NCBI GenBank assembly: GCA_964535195.1
Contig: CAZHSI010000005.1
Coordinates: 19,379-83,378, forward strand
Reading direction: 5' to 3'
Origin: UBA9339 sp964535195
GTDB taxonomy: Bacteria; Pseudomonadota; Gammaproteobacteria; UBA9339
Length of the DNA stretch: 64,000 bases
The notes beneath the pieces were generated by a model, which ran no database searches, had not been told where the DNA came from, and worked only from the letters and a program-made list of their open reading frames with translations. Position 1 is the first letter of the stretch. Each line of letters opens with the position of its first letter. Both the position numbers and the translations under genes were made by a program. Shown here in pieces: positions 34,524 through 44,603 of this stretch.

Positions 34524-35402
34524 TTATCGATCCAAATCTGGATGCTTTACTTTTTCTAACAATCTTTTCGCCTCTTCCTGTTCGTTATCGTTACCATAAG
34601 CCAATGCATCCAAAAGTACCTTTTGGGCCTGAGCATTTTTACCCATCTCTATATAAGAACGAGCTAAATTTAATTTAGCCGCCACACCTTCTTGGCCTTC
34701 CATAGGATTAAAATCTGCATCTTCTTTTTCTTGGGGTGACGAACTTTCTTGGGTATAGCTTCCAGGAAAACTTTCTTCCTTGCGCCGATAAAAAATAAGG
34801 TACCCTAGAGAAGCTAAGATAACCATACTCACACTAGAGATAAGAGACAAAAATAACTTTCTACCTATATGATCTCTTAACTTATCAAGCCGCTGTTCTA
34901 TTTTTCCATAAATAGTATCAGCCCCTTTCGGTTTATGAGGTCCGCCCATTATTAACCTTTCCTCAAGCACATTTATCCGGTCATTCAGTTGGGTTAGCTG
35001 TAATTGCATTTTACTATTTTGGGCTTCTAGTGCCATCAAACGATCAAGCACACTGTCAACTTTTTGACCGACAGCTTTTGCCGTATCGTTACTGTTAGCA
35101 ACATTGTCAGAAACAGGCAATGACGGGTTTCCTACAGTAGGTTTTACTTGACCCGAAGATAACTCCTGTGAAACACCAACATTTAGTTTTTGGGAAATAG
35201 CCTTTTTTTCTAAACCATCAGCAACCACTATCTCCGGTAAAGCTTTCCCTTGAGGAGCCATCACAACGTTCCCCGCAAATAAAGTAGTACTTTCCTGACC
35301 ATTAGTATTCTGATCATTAGTATCGGTAAAACCGGCATAAATTGTGGTGGTAATAACTAAACTAGAAATAAAACTGATAAAACCATTGGCACAAATTCGC
35401 AT
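34524..35402 (-). CDS. fimV: Short FimV-like protein
   Basis: 292 residues. A signal peptide (CANGFISFISSLVITTTIYA), a low-complexity region, and a coiled coil (about 115-150, with LMALEAQNSKMQLQLTQLND) are followed by one membrane segment (LFLSLISSVSMVILASLGYLIFY) and a C-terminal FimV domain (AAKLNLARSYIEMGKNAQA). FimV in Pseudomonas and Legionella organises the cell pole and type IV pili and is far longer, with an N-terminal LysM. No LysM is visible here. Position next to truA and the C-terminal domain support the call. A good AGAGGA ribosome binding site precedes the ATG. Confidence 0.8.
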   Translation of the reverse strand: MRICANGFISFISSLVITTTIYAGFTDTNDQNTNGQESTTLFAGNVVMAPQGKALPEIVVADGLEKKAISQKLNVGVSQELSSGQVKPTVGNPSLPVSDNVANSNDTAKAVGQKVDSVLDRLMALEAQNSKMQLQLTQLNDRINVLEERLIMGGPHKPKGADTIYGKIEQRLDKLRDHIGRKLFLSLISSVSMVILASLGYLIFYRRKEESFPGSYTQESSSPQEKEDADFNPMEGQEGVAAKLNLARSYIEMGKNAQAQKVLLDALAYGNDNEQEEAKRLLEKVKHPDLDR

Positions 35403-35575
35403 AACTATCCTCTTTATGAAATCAATATAATTTGTGCATCAAAAACACTCTGCACAAATGATATGAATTAATTATTAGCTTATGATCTAACTTTATCATA
35501 GTAACATCCAAAAACCAACTGACCAAACTACTATCTAGAACACACTCCGCCTGCTCTTAATATGCGCACCTCGTA

Positions 35576-36478
35576 CTATGCTAACAATAATTGTTCTCGA
35601 GTTAACAAAAATACTTCCCCTTCCCCACAAGTAAAGTCTAACCAGATAAACGGTAAACGGGGATGTTTACGCATAACCAAAGAAGCGCTATTCCCAACTT
35701 CTACCACTAAAATACCTTGGGGCGACAAATACTTTGCAGCATCTTTAATAATCCGGTTAATGATCTCATCCCCCTTCGGTCCAGCAAGTAAAGCCCGCTT
35801 AGGTTCATGACAATACTCCTTCGGCAAACGCCCCATTTCTGATTTACCAACATATGGCGGATTACTAATGATAATATCGTAGGTCTCACCACGAACTTTT
35901 GTAAAAAGATTCGATTTTAAAAGTCGTACTCTTTTCGTAACCCCATGTCGTTGACAATTTAGTGCTGCTATTTTTAAAGCAGCGGTAGAAACATCAACCG
36001 CATCAACTTTAGCCCGTGGAAAAGCGTAAGCCGCTGCAATTGCAATACAACCACTACCGGTACCAATATCTAAAATCCGTCGTACTTTTTTCACGTTGAT
36101 CCACGGCGCAAACCGTTGGGCGATTAATTCAGCCAGCGGTGAACGCGGGATCAATACCCGTTTATTTACATAAAAAGGTAATCCCATAAACCACGCCTCA
36201 TTAACCAAAAATGCGGCAGGTAGACGTTCTCTAATACGCCGATCAATTATTGTTAAAACCTTTTGTCTGTCACCAAGCGTAAGCTTTTTTTTAAGCATCT
36301 CTTGGGGAAACATGGGCGGCAAACGTAAAACCTGCTGAGCTAAATACACCGCCTCATCCCAAGCATTATCTGTACCATGACCAAAATAGATTTTATGACG
36401 CTTAAATTCCTTAGCAGCAAACGTTATAACGTCACCCAAAGTTGTTAGTTTAAGAGTTTGGTTTTTTATTACAGCCAT
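35576..36478 (-). CDS. prmB: Ribosomal protein L3 glutamine N5-methyltransferase
   Basis: Methylates a glutamine of ribosomal protein L3. 300 residues from the ATG at 36478. Motif I is ILDIGTGSGCIAIAAAYAFP, the catalytic NPPY is in IIISNPPYVGKSEM, and the N-terminal signature KIYFGHGTDNAWDEA identifies PrmB rather than PrmC. The frame is open to 36616, but those codons run into a palindromic element and do not resemble the family; an ATG at 36508 is another option. Confidence 0.93.
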   Translation of the reverse strand: MAVIKNQTLKLTTLGDVITFAAKEFKRHKIYFGHGTDNAWDEAVYLAQQVLRLPPMFPQEMLKKKLTLGDRQKVLTIIDRRIRERLPAAFLVNEAWFMGLPFYVNKRVLIPRSPLAELIAQRFAPWINVKKVRRILDIGTGSGCIAIAAAYAFPRAKVDAVDVSTAALKIAALNCQRHGVTKRVRLLKSNLFTKVRGETYDIIISNPPYVGKSEMGRLPKEYCHEPKRALLAGPKGDEIINRIIKDAAKYLSPQGILVVEVGNSASLVMRKHPRLPFIWLDFTCGEGEVFLLTREQLLLA

Positions 36479-36522
36479 AAAAGCTTTATCTACCCCCGTA
36501 ATTGACATTCCAACAGCAAAAT

Positions 36523-36644
36523 ACCACATCGTTCGCAAGTTAAATTCAAACCAAGCACTTTTTTTATGACCGGAGTTTACTTTTGGGTAAATGGGGGTCG
36601 TAAAACATAAGAGCAACGCAACATCAATTTAATTTACGAGTGGT
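36523..36644 (+). repeat. Palindromic interspersed element, copy 4
   Basis: The right end, read on the minus strand, is ACCACTCGTAAATTAAATT; the left end ACCACATCGTTCGCAAGTTAAATTC matches it imperfectly. The core GGAGTTTACTTTTGGGTAAATGGGGGTC and the segment AGAGCAACGCAACATCAATTT are shared with copy 3. The right end overlaps the 3' end of the beta-CASP gene and supplies its final codons and stop. The left part overlaps the open frame upstream of prmB. Confidence 0.85.
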
Positions 36645-37992
36645 CTAGTTTTTCTTTTTGTAGATATTCAGGCACTACACATTGCCAACCAAAAGTTCTT
36701 TGGATTTTTTCCTGCAAAGCTAAGGCTGCGTGAGGCTCACCATGGACAATAAATACCTTACGCGGCGCTCGTTTAATTTTACTTAACCAATAAAGTGTTT
36801 CTTGATAATCAGCATGCGCCGAAATATTTTCTAATACTGATACTTCAGCATTAACCGTCACTTTTTCGCCAAATATTTTAATGTCGCGGTGCCCTTGTAA
36901 CAATAACCCGCCCCTCGTCGCAGCCGCTTGATAGCCAACAAATAAGATCATATTACGTTCTTCTCCTGCTAAGGCTTTAATATGATGTAGCACCCGGCCA
37001 CCGGTTGCCATACCACTTGCGGCGATAATAATCTTCGGAAAGTTGTGACTGTCAATTTGTTTAGATTCTTCAACTGAATTAATATAACGTACCATCTTGG
37101 CAATCCCGCGACAAATGTGATCTTTTAATGGATGCTCTGTCTTATGTTGTAACATAATCCCCGTTATATCTTGCGCCATTGGGCTATCTAAAAAAACCGG
37201 AATATTAGGGATCTTACCTTGCTCTTTTAAACAATAAATGTAATACAATATGGTTTGCGCTCTACCAACGGCAAACGCAGGAATAACTAACGTACCACCG
37301 CGACCTACTACGCGCGTAATCACCTCTGCTAATTTATCTTCAGGTTTAACATGTTCATGTAAACGATCACCATAAGTTGACTCAACTACTAGATAATCGG
37401 CATCAATCGCATCTTCCGGAGGAAACACACAAGGATCGACAGGGCGACCCAAATCACCAGAAAATAAAATTGAAGTTTCCTTATGCTTAACTAATAAACT
37501 AGCTGCCCCAAAAATATGGCCAACCCGATGAAAACAACAATGGAAGTCACCAACAATAAGGTCACGATGAAAAGAAATTTCTTGAAAATACCGAAACACC
37601 GCCTCAGCATCATGGCGAGTATAAAGCGGTAAAGCTGGTTTATGCTTAGTATAACCCAACTTATTAGCCCGATAAGCCTCCTCCTCTTGAAGATGACCAC
37701 TATCTAGCAATAAGATCTTAGCTAAATCAATCGTAAGGTGAGTCGCATAAATCTTACCGCAAAAACCATTTTTAACTAAAAGAGGCAAGTAACCGATATG
37801 ATCTAAGTGGGCATGGGTTAAAATTACAGCATCAATAGTCTTTGGCGCAACTGGTAACTCGTTCCAATTACGTAAACGCAACTCTTTAAACCCCTGAAAG
37901 AGACCACAATCGATTAAAATATTCCTGCTATCGCTTAATAAATACTTCGACCCAGTAACTGTTTTGGCCGCACCTAAAAACTGTATTTCCAT
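36634..37992 (-). CDS. MBL-fold beta-CASP ribonuclease (CPSF/YSH1-like)
   Basis: 452 residues. The metallo-beta-lactamase core has HAHLDHIGYLPLL, SGDLGR and ESTYGDRLHE; the beta-CASP insert has PAFAVGRAQTILYYIY and ASGMATGGRVLHHI. The C-terminal motif HADYQETLYWL and VHGEP complete the zinc site. Such proteins act on RNA, and the exact target in bacteria is mostly unknown. The chosen ATG has AGGA eight bases before it; an ATG three codons upstream overlaps ligA. The last codons D-H-S-stop derive from the palindromic element. Confidence 0.9.
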   Translation of the reverse strand: MEIQFLGAAKTVTGSKYLLSDSRNILIDCGLFQGFKELRLRNWNELPVAPKTIDAVILTHAHLDHIGYLPLLVKNGFCGKIYATHLTIDLAKILLLDSGHLQEEEAYRANKLGYTKHKPALPLYTRHDAEAVFRYFQEISFHRDLIVGDFHCCFHRVGHIFGAASLLVKHKETSILFSGDLGRPVDPCVFPPEDAIDADYLVVESTYGDRLHEHVKPEDKLAEVITRVVGRGGTLVIPAFAVGRAQTILYYIYCLKEQGKIPNIPVFLDSPMAQDITGIMLQHKTEHPLKDHICRGIAKMVRYINSVEESKQIDSHNFPKIIIAASGMATGGRVLHHIKALAGEERNMILFVGYQAAATRGGLLLQGHRDIKIFGEKVTVNAEVSVLENISAHADYQETLYWLSKIKRAPRKVFIVHGEPHAALALQEKIQRTFGWQCVVPEYLQKEKLDHS

Positions 37993-37993
37993 G

Positions 37994-40018
37994 TTATTCA
38001 TCCTGTAAAAATTTTAACAATTGCTGCTCGTCAATTACCGACACCCCAAGCTTAGTCGCCTTATCAAGCTTTGATCCTGGATTTTCTCCAACCACCACAT
38101 AAGTAGTACCCTTCGAAACACTTTCGGTTATTTTGGCACCAAGAGCTTGCAATTTTGCTTTAGCTTCACCGCGACTCATAGAACTTAAAGTACCAGTTAA
38201 AACAAAAATTTTACCAAAAAGCTTGTTACTAGCAACAACTTCTGGCTTAGGCCAACTAATACCCACCGTTAATAAATCTTGAATTAAGCTTTGATTGCGC
38301 TTTTCACGAAAAAAATTTACGATTTGACCAGCTACTGCTGGTCCGATATCGGGAAGCTCCTCAAGCTCAGACTCTTTAGCTTGTATCAATTTTGCTAAAT
38401 CGCCGAAATGGGTTGCCAAGTTCATGGCAGTTACCTCTCCAACTTCACGAATTCCTAAAGCATAAATAAATTTAGCTAACGTCGTATGCTTACTATTCGT
38501 GATAGCTTGAGTGATATTTTGCGCTGATTTTTCTCCCTGCCGTTCTAACCCCATAATTTTTTCTGGGGTTAAGGTATAAAGATCGGCAACGTTCTTCACC
38601 AAACCAACATCCACCAACTTATCAATCAACTCATCCCCTAACCCTTTAATATTTAAAGCATTCCGAGATGCAAAATGTTTAATCGACTCTTTTAATTGTG
38701 CTCTGCACCCTAAATAGTTTACACACCGAATAGCAACTTCGTCAGCAATTTTTATTACTTTAGAACCACAGACTGGACAATACTCGGGAGCAACAATAGG
38801 TTTAGTCTGTACAGGGCGACGCTCTAAAATCACAGCGACAACCTCCGGAATAACGTCTCCTGCCCGTCGGACAATTACCGTATCCCCAATGCGCACATCT
38901 TTACGCCGAACCTCATCCATATTGTGCAACGTAGCATTACTAACCGTAGCACCACCAACAAAAACGGGTTTAAGCCGAGCCACCGGCGTTAAAATTCCTG
39001 TACGCCCAACCTGAAATTCAACATTTAATAATTCAGTCAACTCCTCAGCCGCAGGAAATTTGTGTGCTAAGGCAAAACGGGGCGCACGCGCCACAAAACC
39101 CAGAATCTCTTGCTTATGCAAATCGTTAACCTTGTATACCACCCCATCTATTTCATATGGTAGTTGAGCACGTTTAGCACCAATCATCCGGTAGTAATCA
39201 AAACAACCCTCAACACCGACAACAGTTTTAATCTCCGTATTGACCTTTAGCCCCCAACGTTTCAGCATGGTCAAAATTTCACTTTGACTCAGCGGTTGCT
39301 CCTCACCCTGCAACTTACCAATCCCATAACAGAAAATATTTAAATCACGGCTAGCCGTTACGCTAGGATCAAGTTGGCGGAGACTACCAGCTGCAGCGTT
39401 ACGGGGGTTAACAAAAATTTTGCCAGAAGTCTTTATGGCCGTAGCATTTAGTTTTTCAAAACTTGCTAGTGGCATATAAATTTCACCGCGAACTTCTAAA
39501 AACTTAGGTAAGTGCTTACCACGCAAAACTAAAGGGATACTTGGGATTGCACGGACGTTTTGTAAAATATCTTCACCAATAATGCCATCACCGCGAGTAG
39601 CTGCTTGGGTTAAGCGACCATCTTCATAAACTAAGTTAACTGCCATCCCATCAATTTTAGGTTCCGCCACGTATTCAATCTTTTCATAAGGATCGAGTTC
39701 TAAACGCTCCAGAACCCGACGATGAAAATTTGTAACATCCTCTTCACTAAAAGCGTTATCCAACGATAACATGGCTGTGACATGCTTTATCTTCCGAAAA
39801 GCTTCTGCTGGTGTTGCGCCAACTCTTTGCGTGGGCGAATCAGAAGTAATCAATTCCGGAAATTGCTTTTCTAAGTCTTGCAACTCACGGAATAAACGGT
39901 CGTATTCAGCATCGGGGACTATAGGCTGGTCCAAAACATAATAGTGATAACTATAATCACTCAGCAATTTTCTAAGCTCAAAAATACGATCTACAACATT
40001 TAGTGTAAGCTGCGTCAT
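37994..40018 (-). CDS. ligA: NAD-dependent DNA ligase
   Basis: Seals nicks in replication and repair. 674 residues from the ATG at 40018 (a TTG at 40054 is possible). Domains in order: Ia (YHYYVLDQPIVPDAEYDRL), the adenylation domain with catalytic Lys in EPKIDGMAVNL, OB fold, a four-Cys zinc finger (CPVCGSK ... CVNYLGC), helix-hairpin-helix repeats, and a C-terminal BRCT (GKIFVLTGTLSSMSRGEAKA). It follows zipA and smc in the order usual in Gammaproteobacteria. Confidence 0.97.
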   Translation of the reverse strand: MTQLTLNVVDRIFELRKLLSDYSYHYYVLDQPIVPDAEYDRLFRELQDLEKQFPELITSDSPTQRVGATPAEAFRKIKHVTAMLSLDNAFSEEDVTNFHRRVLERLELDPYEKIEYVAEPKIDGMAVNLVYEDGRLTQAATRGDGIIGEDILQNVRAIPSIPLVLRGKHLPKFLEVRGEIYMPLASFEKLNATAIKTSGKIFVNPRNAAAGSLRQLDPSVTASRDLNIFCYGIGKLQGEEQPLSQSEILTMLKRWGLKVNTEIKTVVGVEGCFDYYRMIGAKRAQLPYEIDGVVYKVNDLHKQEILGFVARAPRFALAHKFPAAEELTELLNVEFQVGRTGILTPVARLKPVFVGGATVSNATLHNMDEVRRKDVRIGDTVIVRRAGDVIPEVVAVILERRPVQTKPIVAPEYCPVCGSKVIKIADEVAIRCVNYLGCRAQLKESIKHFASRNALNIKGLGDELIDKLVDVGLVKNVADLYTLTPEKIMGLERQGEKSAQNITQAITNSKHTTLAKFIYALGIREVGEVTAMNLATHFGDLAKLIQAKESELEELPDIGPAVAGQIVNFFREKRNQSLIQDLLTVGISWPKPEVVASNKLFGKIFVLTGTLSSMSRGEAKAKLQALGAKITESVSKGTTYVVVGENPGSKLDKATKLGVSVIDEQQLLKFLQDE

Positions 40019-40073
40019 AAATAATTTTTGCAACTGTATTGCTTTATCACCCAAAGAATCGTTTGCAGTAAAC

Positions 40074-40778
40074 TTAATCTAGATTATCCAACAAATCTGA
40101 TACATATAAGTTACTAGTCTCAACGGTACATATCTTTTCACGAACACGTTTGATAACATCGGCATTGATTAGATGGTGCAGATCATCATAAATTTCACCA
40201 CCCAATTCCTCTGCTAATTGGCGGGCTGTATCTAGCATTAAATTAAAACTAGTCATTAATTGATATTTGGTATCTAAGTTCATAAAAAGCAACAGGCCAT
40301 TACACTTAAAAGCTCCGATATCTTCAACCGCAAACGAACCATCTCGAGTAGCAGCCGCCAAACTAAATAGAATTTTACCTTCACCCTTGGCTTCGTTTTC
40401 GTAACGATGAAAAATATTGTTCTCACCTAAACGCATACCTGCAGTTAGTAAAGCCTGGTGCAGTTCGTACCCCATATAAGGTTTGCCAGGAAAAGCATTG
40501 ACCTGTAACACAATAAGTTTGGGATCGTAAGGAGAGGTCGTTGCATGATTTTTTTCCTTACCTTCCTTACCGAGATCTAATGGCTTTGATACTAGCGCTT
40601 CTTGCTGGTCTGGCTTATTGGTCTTGTCAACCAGAGTAAACTCTGGCGGGTTAAAATTAGTCACAAGAGGCCGATTGCTCACGACGTTGCCTTGTTTATT
40701 ACGACGTTGGTAATAAAAAAGCCACCCCGTAGCTGCCACAATCGCAACTACTAATACATAAAAAAGAAGTGATGACAT
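40074..40778 (-). CDS. zipA: Cell division protein ZipA
   Basis: Anchors the FtsZ ring to the inner membrane. 234 residues: N-terminal membrane helix (LLFYVLVVAIVAATGWLFYY), a short variable linker (about 25-90), and the C-terminal FtsZ-binding domain (LIVLQVNAFPGKPYMGYELH ... GLLLFMNLDTKYQLMTSFN). The linker is shorter than in E. coli (328 residues total). Sits between smc and ligA. Confidence 0.93.
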   Translation of the reverse strand: MSSLLFYVLVVAIVAATGWLFYYQRRNKQGNVVSNRPLVTNFNPPEFTLVDKTNKPDQQEALVSKPLDLGKEGKEKNHATTSPYDPKLIVLQVNAFPGKPYMGYELHQALLTAGMRLGENNIFHRYENEAKGEGKILFSLAAATRDGSFAVEDIGAFKCNGLLLFMNLDTKYQLMTSFNLMLDTARQLAEELGGEIYDDLHHLINADVIKRVREKICTVETSNLYVSDLLDNLD

Positions 40779-40841
40779 ATATACTCCTCTATACCCCTCA
40801 TTACCTTATCAGCCAGCCTAAGATTTGCGTTTTTCAGCAAA

Positions 40842-43800
40842 TCACTGGGCGCTCGGAGACTTCCCAGAGCTTGCTAAAGATACCGCCGTATCAATATCAA
40901 CCGTAACTATTCGTGACACTCCTGGCTCTTGCATTGTCACCCCAACTAACTGCTCAGATATCTCCATAGTTACTTTATTATGGGTAATAAAAATAAACTG
41001 AATGGTTTTAGCCATTTCTTTTACCAAATTACAAAAACGGGAAACATTCGCATCATCCAGTGGCGCATCTACCTCATCAAGAATACAAAATGGGGCCGGA
41101 TTCAAATGAAAAATAGAAAAAATCAAAGAGATGGCCGTTAATGCCTTTTCACCACCAGAAAGTAAATGGATACTTGAGTTACGTTTGCCTGGTGGCTGTG
41201 CCATAATAAACACCCCAGTGTCTAATAAGTTGTCTGTCGTCTGCTCCAAATACGCTTTACCACCGTTAAAAACCTTTGGAAACAACTCTTGAAACTTCTG
41301 ATTGATACTATTATATGCGTCTTTAAACCTTTCCTTGGTGTCCTGATCAATCTTACGAATGGCATCTTCTAAGGTACTCAAAGCGCTTACCAAATCCTGA
41401 TTTTGCGCATCCAAATAGTTTTTCCTTTCGCTTAACTTCTCAAACTCTTCAATAGCAGCGAGGTTAATCAAACCTAATCGTTCAATCCTTGTGGTCAAAC
41501 TTGTTAGCTTTTCTTCCCACTCGCCAAGGGTAGCCTCTAAAGGTAATGCGGCATTTAATGCCTCGAGCTGTAATTCTAACTCTGCCACCTGTTCTACATA
41601 AGTGTTACCGCGAACTTGTAACCCTTCCCGCTCGGTTCGTAATTTTTCTAATAGCCCACGAGCTTTTTCATGGACCTCTTGCTGCAAAGAATGTTGTTGC
41701 TCAAGCTCTCGTAAGGCTTGCTCAATCCCCGCCGTTTTCTTTTTCGCTAAAGTTAAATCGGCTTCAGCCACCAAACGTTTTTCTAGCTCTGCTTGTAGTT
41801 CTAGCTCTAAATTGGTAAGCGGCAAATTTGCCTCGGCTAAAGATCTTTCTACTTTAGTTTGCTGTTCCTTTAAACTGGCCAAACGTTTATTAGCACGGTC
41901 TAAGCTTTGCTCTAAATAGCCAACCTGGCTTTGGATAAGCTGTAAGCGCAAAGTAGCATCAGTAACCATTTTTTCTAGTTCTTCCAGCTTTACACGTACT
42001 GTTGCTAACCTCTGCTCTTTTTGTTCACGTTCTGTAATTAGGTTTTGACGTAAACCCTCGTTTGTTACCTGCTCCTTAGCTGCATCGTCATGATTTTTTA
42101 ATGCCACTCTTAACTGCTCACGTAAACTAGATAAACTTTCTTCAGAAGAGGTAATCTCTTGCGTTAGTACTAAAGCACGTTCCTCAATGTGTTTAAGATA
42201 AGTTTTTTTCGCAGTAACCTGACTTTGCGTGTCGCTATAACCTACCGCCAAGGTACGCAGGTCATTTTGTAATTTTTGATACTCGCCCTCCAAAACCACT
42301 AAAGTATTTCTCTCCTTCGCCAACTCCTCTTCCTGCCGCTTACAATCGCACTGCCCCGCAGCAATATTACGGTCTAATTCTTGTAGCTCACGCTCCCGCT
42401 GTAAAATACCGATTTTGGGGTTAGCATCGTAGGCAACCCGCAGCCAACCAGCCCCTAACCACGCTCCATCTTTAGTAACGATAGACTCACTGTGCAAAAG
42501 CTTAGCTTGCATTGCCAATGCTTCGCTCATGTTTTCAGCAACATAAATACCAGATAAGAGATTACCCAGCGGAAGCTTTGAGGTTACTTTGCTCGCTAAA
42601 GTAATCAGGTCAAGTCGCGTTGTCGTTAACATTGATGAAGTAAGACCTTGATCAAATAAAGTCAAATTACCACGAGTTAAATTTTGTACAGCAGGCCAAA
42701 CACTTGCAATACCATCGACACAAACTGCTTCAAGGTAAACACCAAGTACCGTTTCTACGGCTCTCTCCCAACCAGTAGCAACCTGCAAGCCTTCGGCTAA
42801 GCGTAATTTCTCAGCAAGATTATGTTGTTTCAACCACTCAACTAAAGCCGTATCGTTTTTCCCCAAAGCTGCCTGCTGCAATGCTTCCAGGGAAGCTTTC
42901 CGCCCAAGTAAAGTCTGAAGTTTATTCCGCACCTCTCCAAGAGTATTAGAAAGCGCATTAATCGTCTCTCTACTTGTGAGAATTTGTTGCGTCTTTGCCA
43001 CTACATCATTGTGCAACTGATCATGATTACTTTTTAATTCGGTAAATAAACCATTAAGTCGAGCAATTTCTGTATTTAAGTTGATAAAATCTAGACCCTG
43101 GAGTTCCAAGCGAAACTTATTTAATGACTGCTCATCACTAGTAATTCTTAATTCTAAATGTTTGATATGGGTTTGCAGCACCTCTAGCGACTGTAAGACC
43201 TTGGAGTTATTACTATTAAAACCATCCCACCCCTTTTGCCATAACTGCATTTCTTGTTCTGCTAGCTGTAACTCTTGCTTAACTACAGTTATAGCCTCGC
43301 GCTTTGTAGTAATTTCAGAGGTAAGCGTTGTTTTTTCAGCTGTAAGCAGTTCAGTCTGATTTTGGTCAGCAACCATATGGGCAGTAGTTTCCTGCCAACT
43401 TTGGTTAACCTGAGCAAGATCTCTGGTTAATTCTTCGCGACGCTCTTTGGTATGCTTAATTTGTTGCTCCAACCGTGCGATATTGCCACCAATCCGGTAA
43501 AAGTTTGCCTGCGCTTCATTAAATTTTTCAATATCACCATCATGTTCATCTTTTAACTGCGCAATTTTCGCAGTTAACACATGTAGCTCAGTGACACTAT
43601 TTTCTAACTCAACCTCATTGGCTTTAATAGATGTCTCATACTCCAGTAATTTTTTATTTAACTCGCGCCAATGGAGAGTATGTAACTCCCCCTTAACTAC
43701 ACGCTCTTCCTGCTTTAAGTTACGATAACGCTCAGCAGCATTGGCTTGTGATTTTAAATGTTTAAGTTGCTTATTAAGCTCTTCTAATATGTCATTTAGT

Positions 43801-44378
43801 CTTGCAAGATTTTCTTTGGTATGTTTTATCCGATTTTCGGTTTCTTTTCTTCGTTCTTTATATTTTGAGATCCCCGCTGCTTCTTCTATAAACACTCGTA
43901 ATTCGTCTGGTTTAGCATCGATAAACTTAGAAATCATCCCCTGTTCAATAACCGCATAACTATTGGGTCCAAGTCCCGTTCCAAGAAAAATATTGGTAAC
44001 ATCTTTACGCCGACAACTACCATTATTTAAAAAATAGTCAGAAAACCCATCACGATTAACTTCGCGACGAATAGAAATTTCATTATATTTGGCATATTCA
44101 CCACCAAGAGTGGCGTCGCTATTGTCAAAAACCAATTCTGCTACTGCTTGCCCAACCGATTTACGTGTTGTCGAACCATTAAAAATAACATCACTCATCG
44201 ATTCGCCACGCAGTTGTTTTGCAGAAATCTCTCCCATAACCCAACGCACAGCGTCGATAATATTTGATTTACCGCAACCGTTAGGCCCAACTATACCCGT
44301 TAAATTGCTTTGCAAACAAACGGTTGTAGGATCAACAAAGGATTTAAAACCTGATAATTTTATTTTTCTTAACTTCAT
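40842..44378 (-). CDS. smc: Chromosome partition protein SMC
   Basis: Chromosome condensation ATPase. 1178 residues from the ATG at 44378; ten upstream codons do not fit. Walker A is GPNGCGKSNIIDAVRWVMGE; two long coiled coils flank a hinge near the middle (LAEGLQVATGWERAVETVLG). The C-terminal head has LSGGEKALTAISLIF and the D-loop CILDEVDAPLDDANV. A full-length SMC is present rather than MukB. scpA/scpB are not in view. Confidence 0.96.
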   Translation of the reverse strand: MKLRKIKLSGFKSFVDPTTVCLQSNLTGIVGPNGCGKSNIIDAVRWVMGEISAKQLRGESMSDVIFNGSTTRKSVGQAVAELVFDNSDATLGGEYAKYNEISIRREVNRDGFSDYFLNNGSCRRKDVTNIFLGTGLGPNSYAVIEQGMISKFIDAKPDELRVFIEEAAGISKYKERRKETENRIKHTKENLARLNDILEELNKQLKHLKSQANAAERYRNLKQEERVVKGELHTLHWRELNKKLLEYETSIKANEVELENSVTELHVLTAKIAQLKDEHDGDIEKFNEAQANFYRIGGNIARLEQQIKHTKERREELTRDLAQVNQSWQETTAHMVADQNQTELLTAEKTTLTSEITTKREAITVVKQELQLAEQEMQLWQKGWDGFNSNNSKVLQSLEVLQTHIKHLELRITSDEQSLNKFRLELQGLDFINLNTEIARLNGLFTELKSNHDQLHNDVVAKTQQILTSRETINALSNTLGEVRNKLQTLLGRKASLEALQQAALGKNDTALVEWLKQHNLAEKLRLAEGLQVATGWERAVETVLGVYLEAVCVDGIASVWPAVQNLTRGNLTLFDQGLTSSMLTTTRLDLITLASKVTSKLPLGNLLSGIYVAENMSEALAMQAKLLHSESIVTKDGAWLGAGWLRVAYDANPKIGILQRERELQELDRNIAAGQCDCKRQEEELAKERNTLVVLEGEYQKLQNDLRTLAVGYSDTQSQVTAKKTYLKHIEERALVLTQEITSSEESLSSLREQLRVALKNHDDAAKEQVTNEGLRQNLITEREQKEQRLATVRVKLEELEKMVTDATLRLQLIQSQVGYLEQSLDRANKRLASLKEQQTKVERSLAEANLPLTNLELELQAELEKRLVAEADLTLAKKKTAGIEQALRELEQQHSLQQEVHEKARGLLEKLRTEREGLQVRGNTYVEQVAELELQLEALNAALPLEATLGEWEEKLTSLTTRIERLGLINLAAIEEFEKLSERKNYLDAQNQDLVSALSTLEDAIRKIDQDTKERFKDAYNSINQKFQELFPKVFNGGKAYLEQTTDNLLDTGVFIMAQPPGKRNSSIHLLSGGEKALTAISLIFSIFHLNPAPFCILDEVDAPLDDANVSRFCNLVKEMAKTIQFIFITHNKVTMEISEQLVGVTMQEPGVSRIVTVDIDTAVSLASSGKSPSAQ

Positions 44379-44517
44379 AATTACATTAGTAAAATCAACC
44401 AAACACAAGCGTATAAAATAGCAGTTTCTCAGAAAAAGAGAAGTTTTAATTTAATCTCTATACAGGAGGCGTTGAATTGGATATAACTATGTGGTAACGT
44501 TTTTTCGTAAACTTTTA

Positions 44518-44590
<73 letters not shown>

Positions 44591-44603
44591 TTTTTATACT
44601 ATT

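Noticed and set aside
36479..36616. N-terminal extension of PrmB
   Set aside because: The extra codons derive partly from a palindromic element and do not align with PrmB; the ATG at 36478 gives the family N-terminus.
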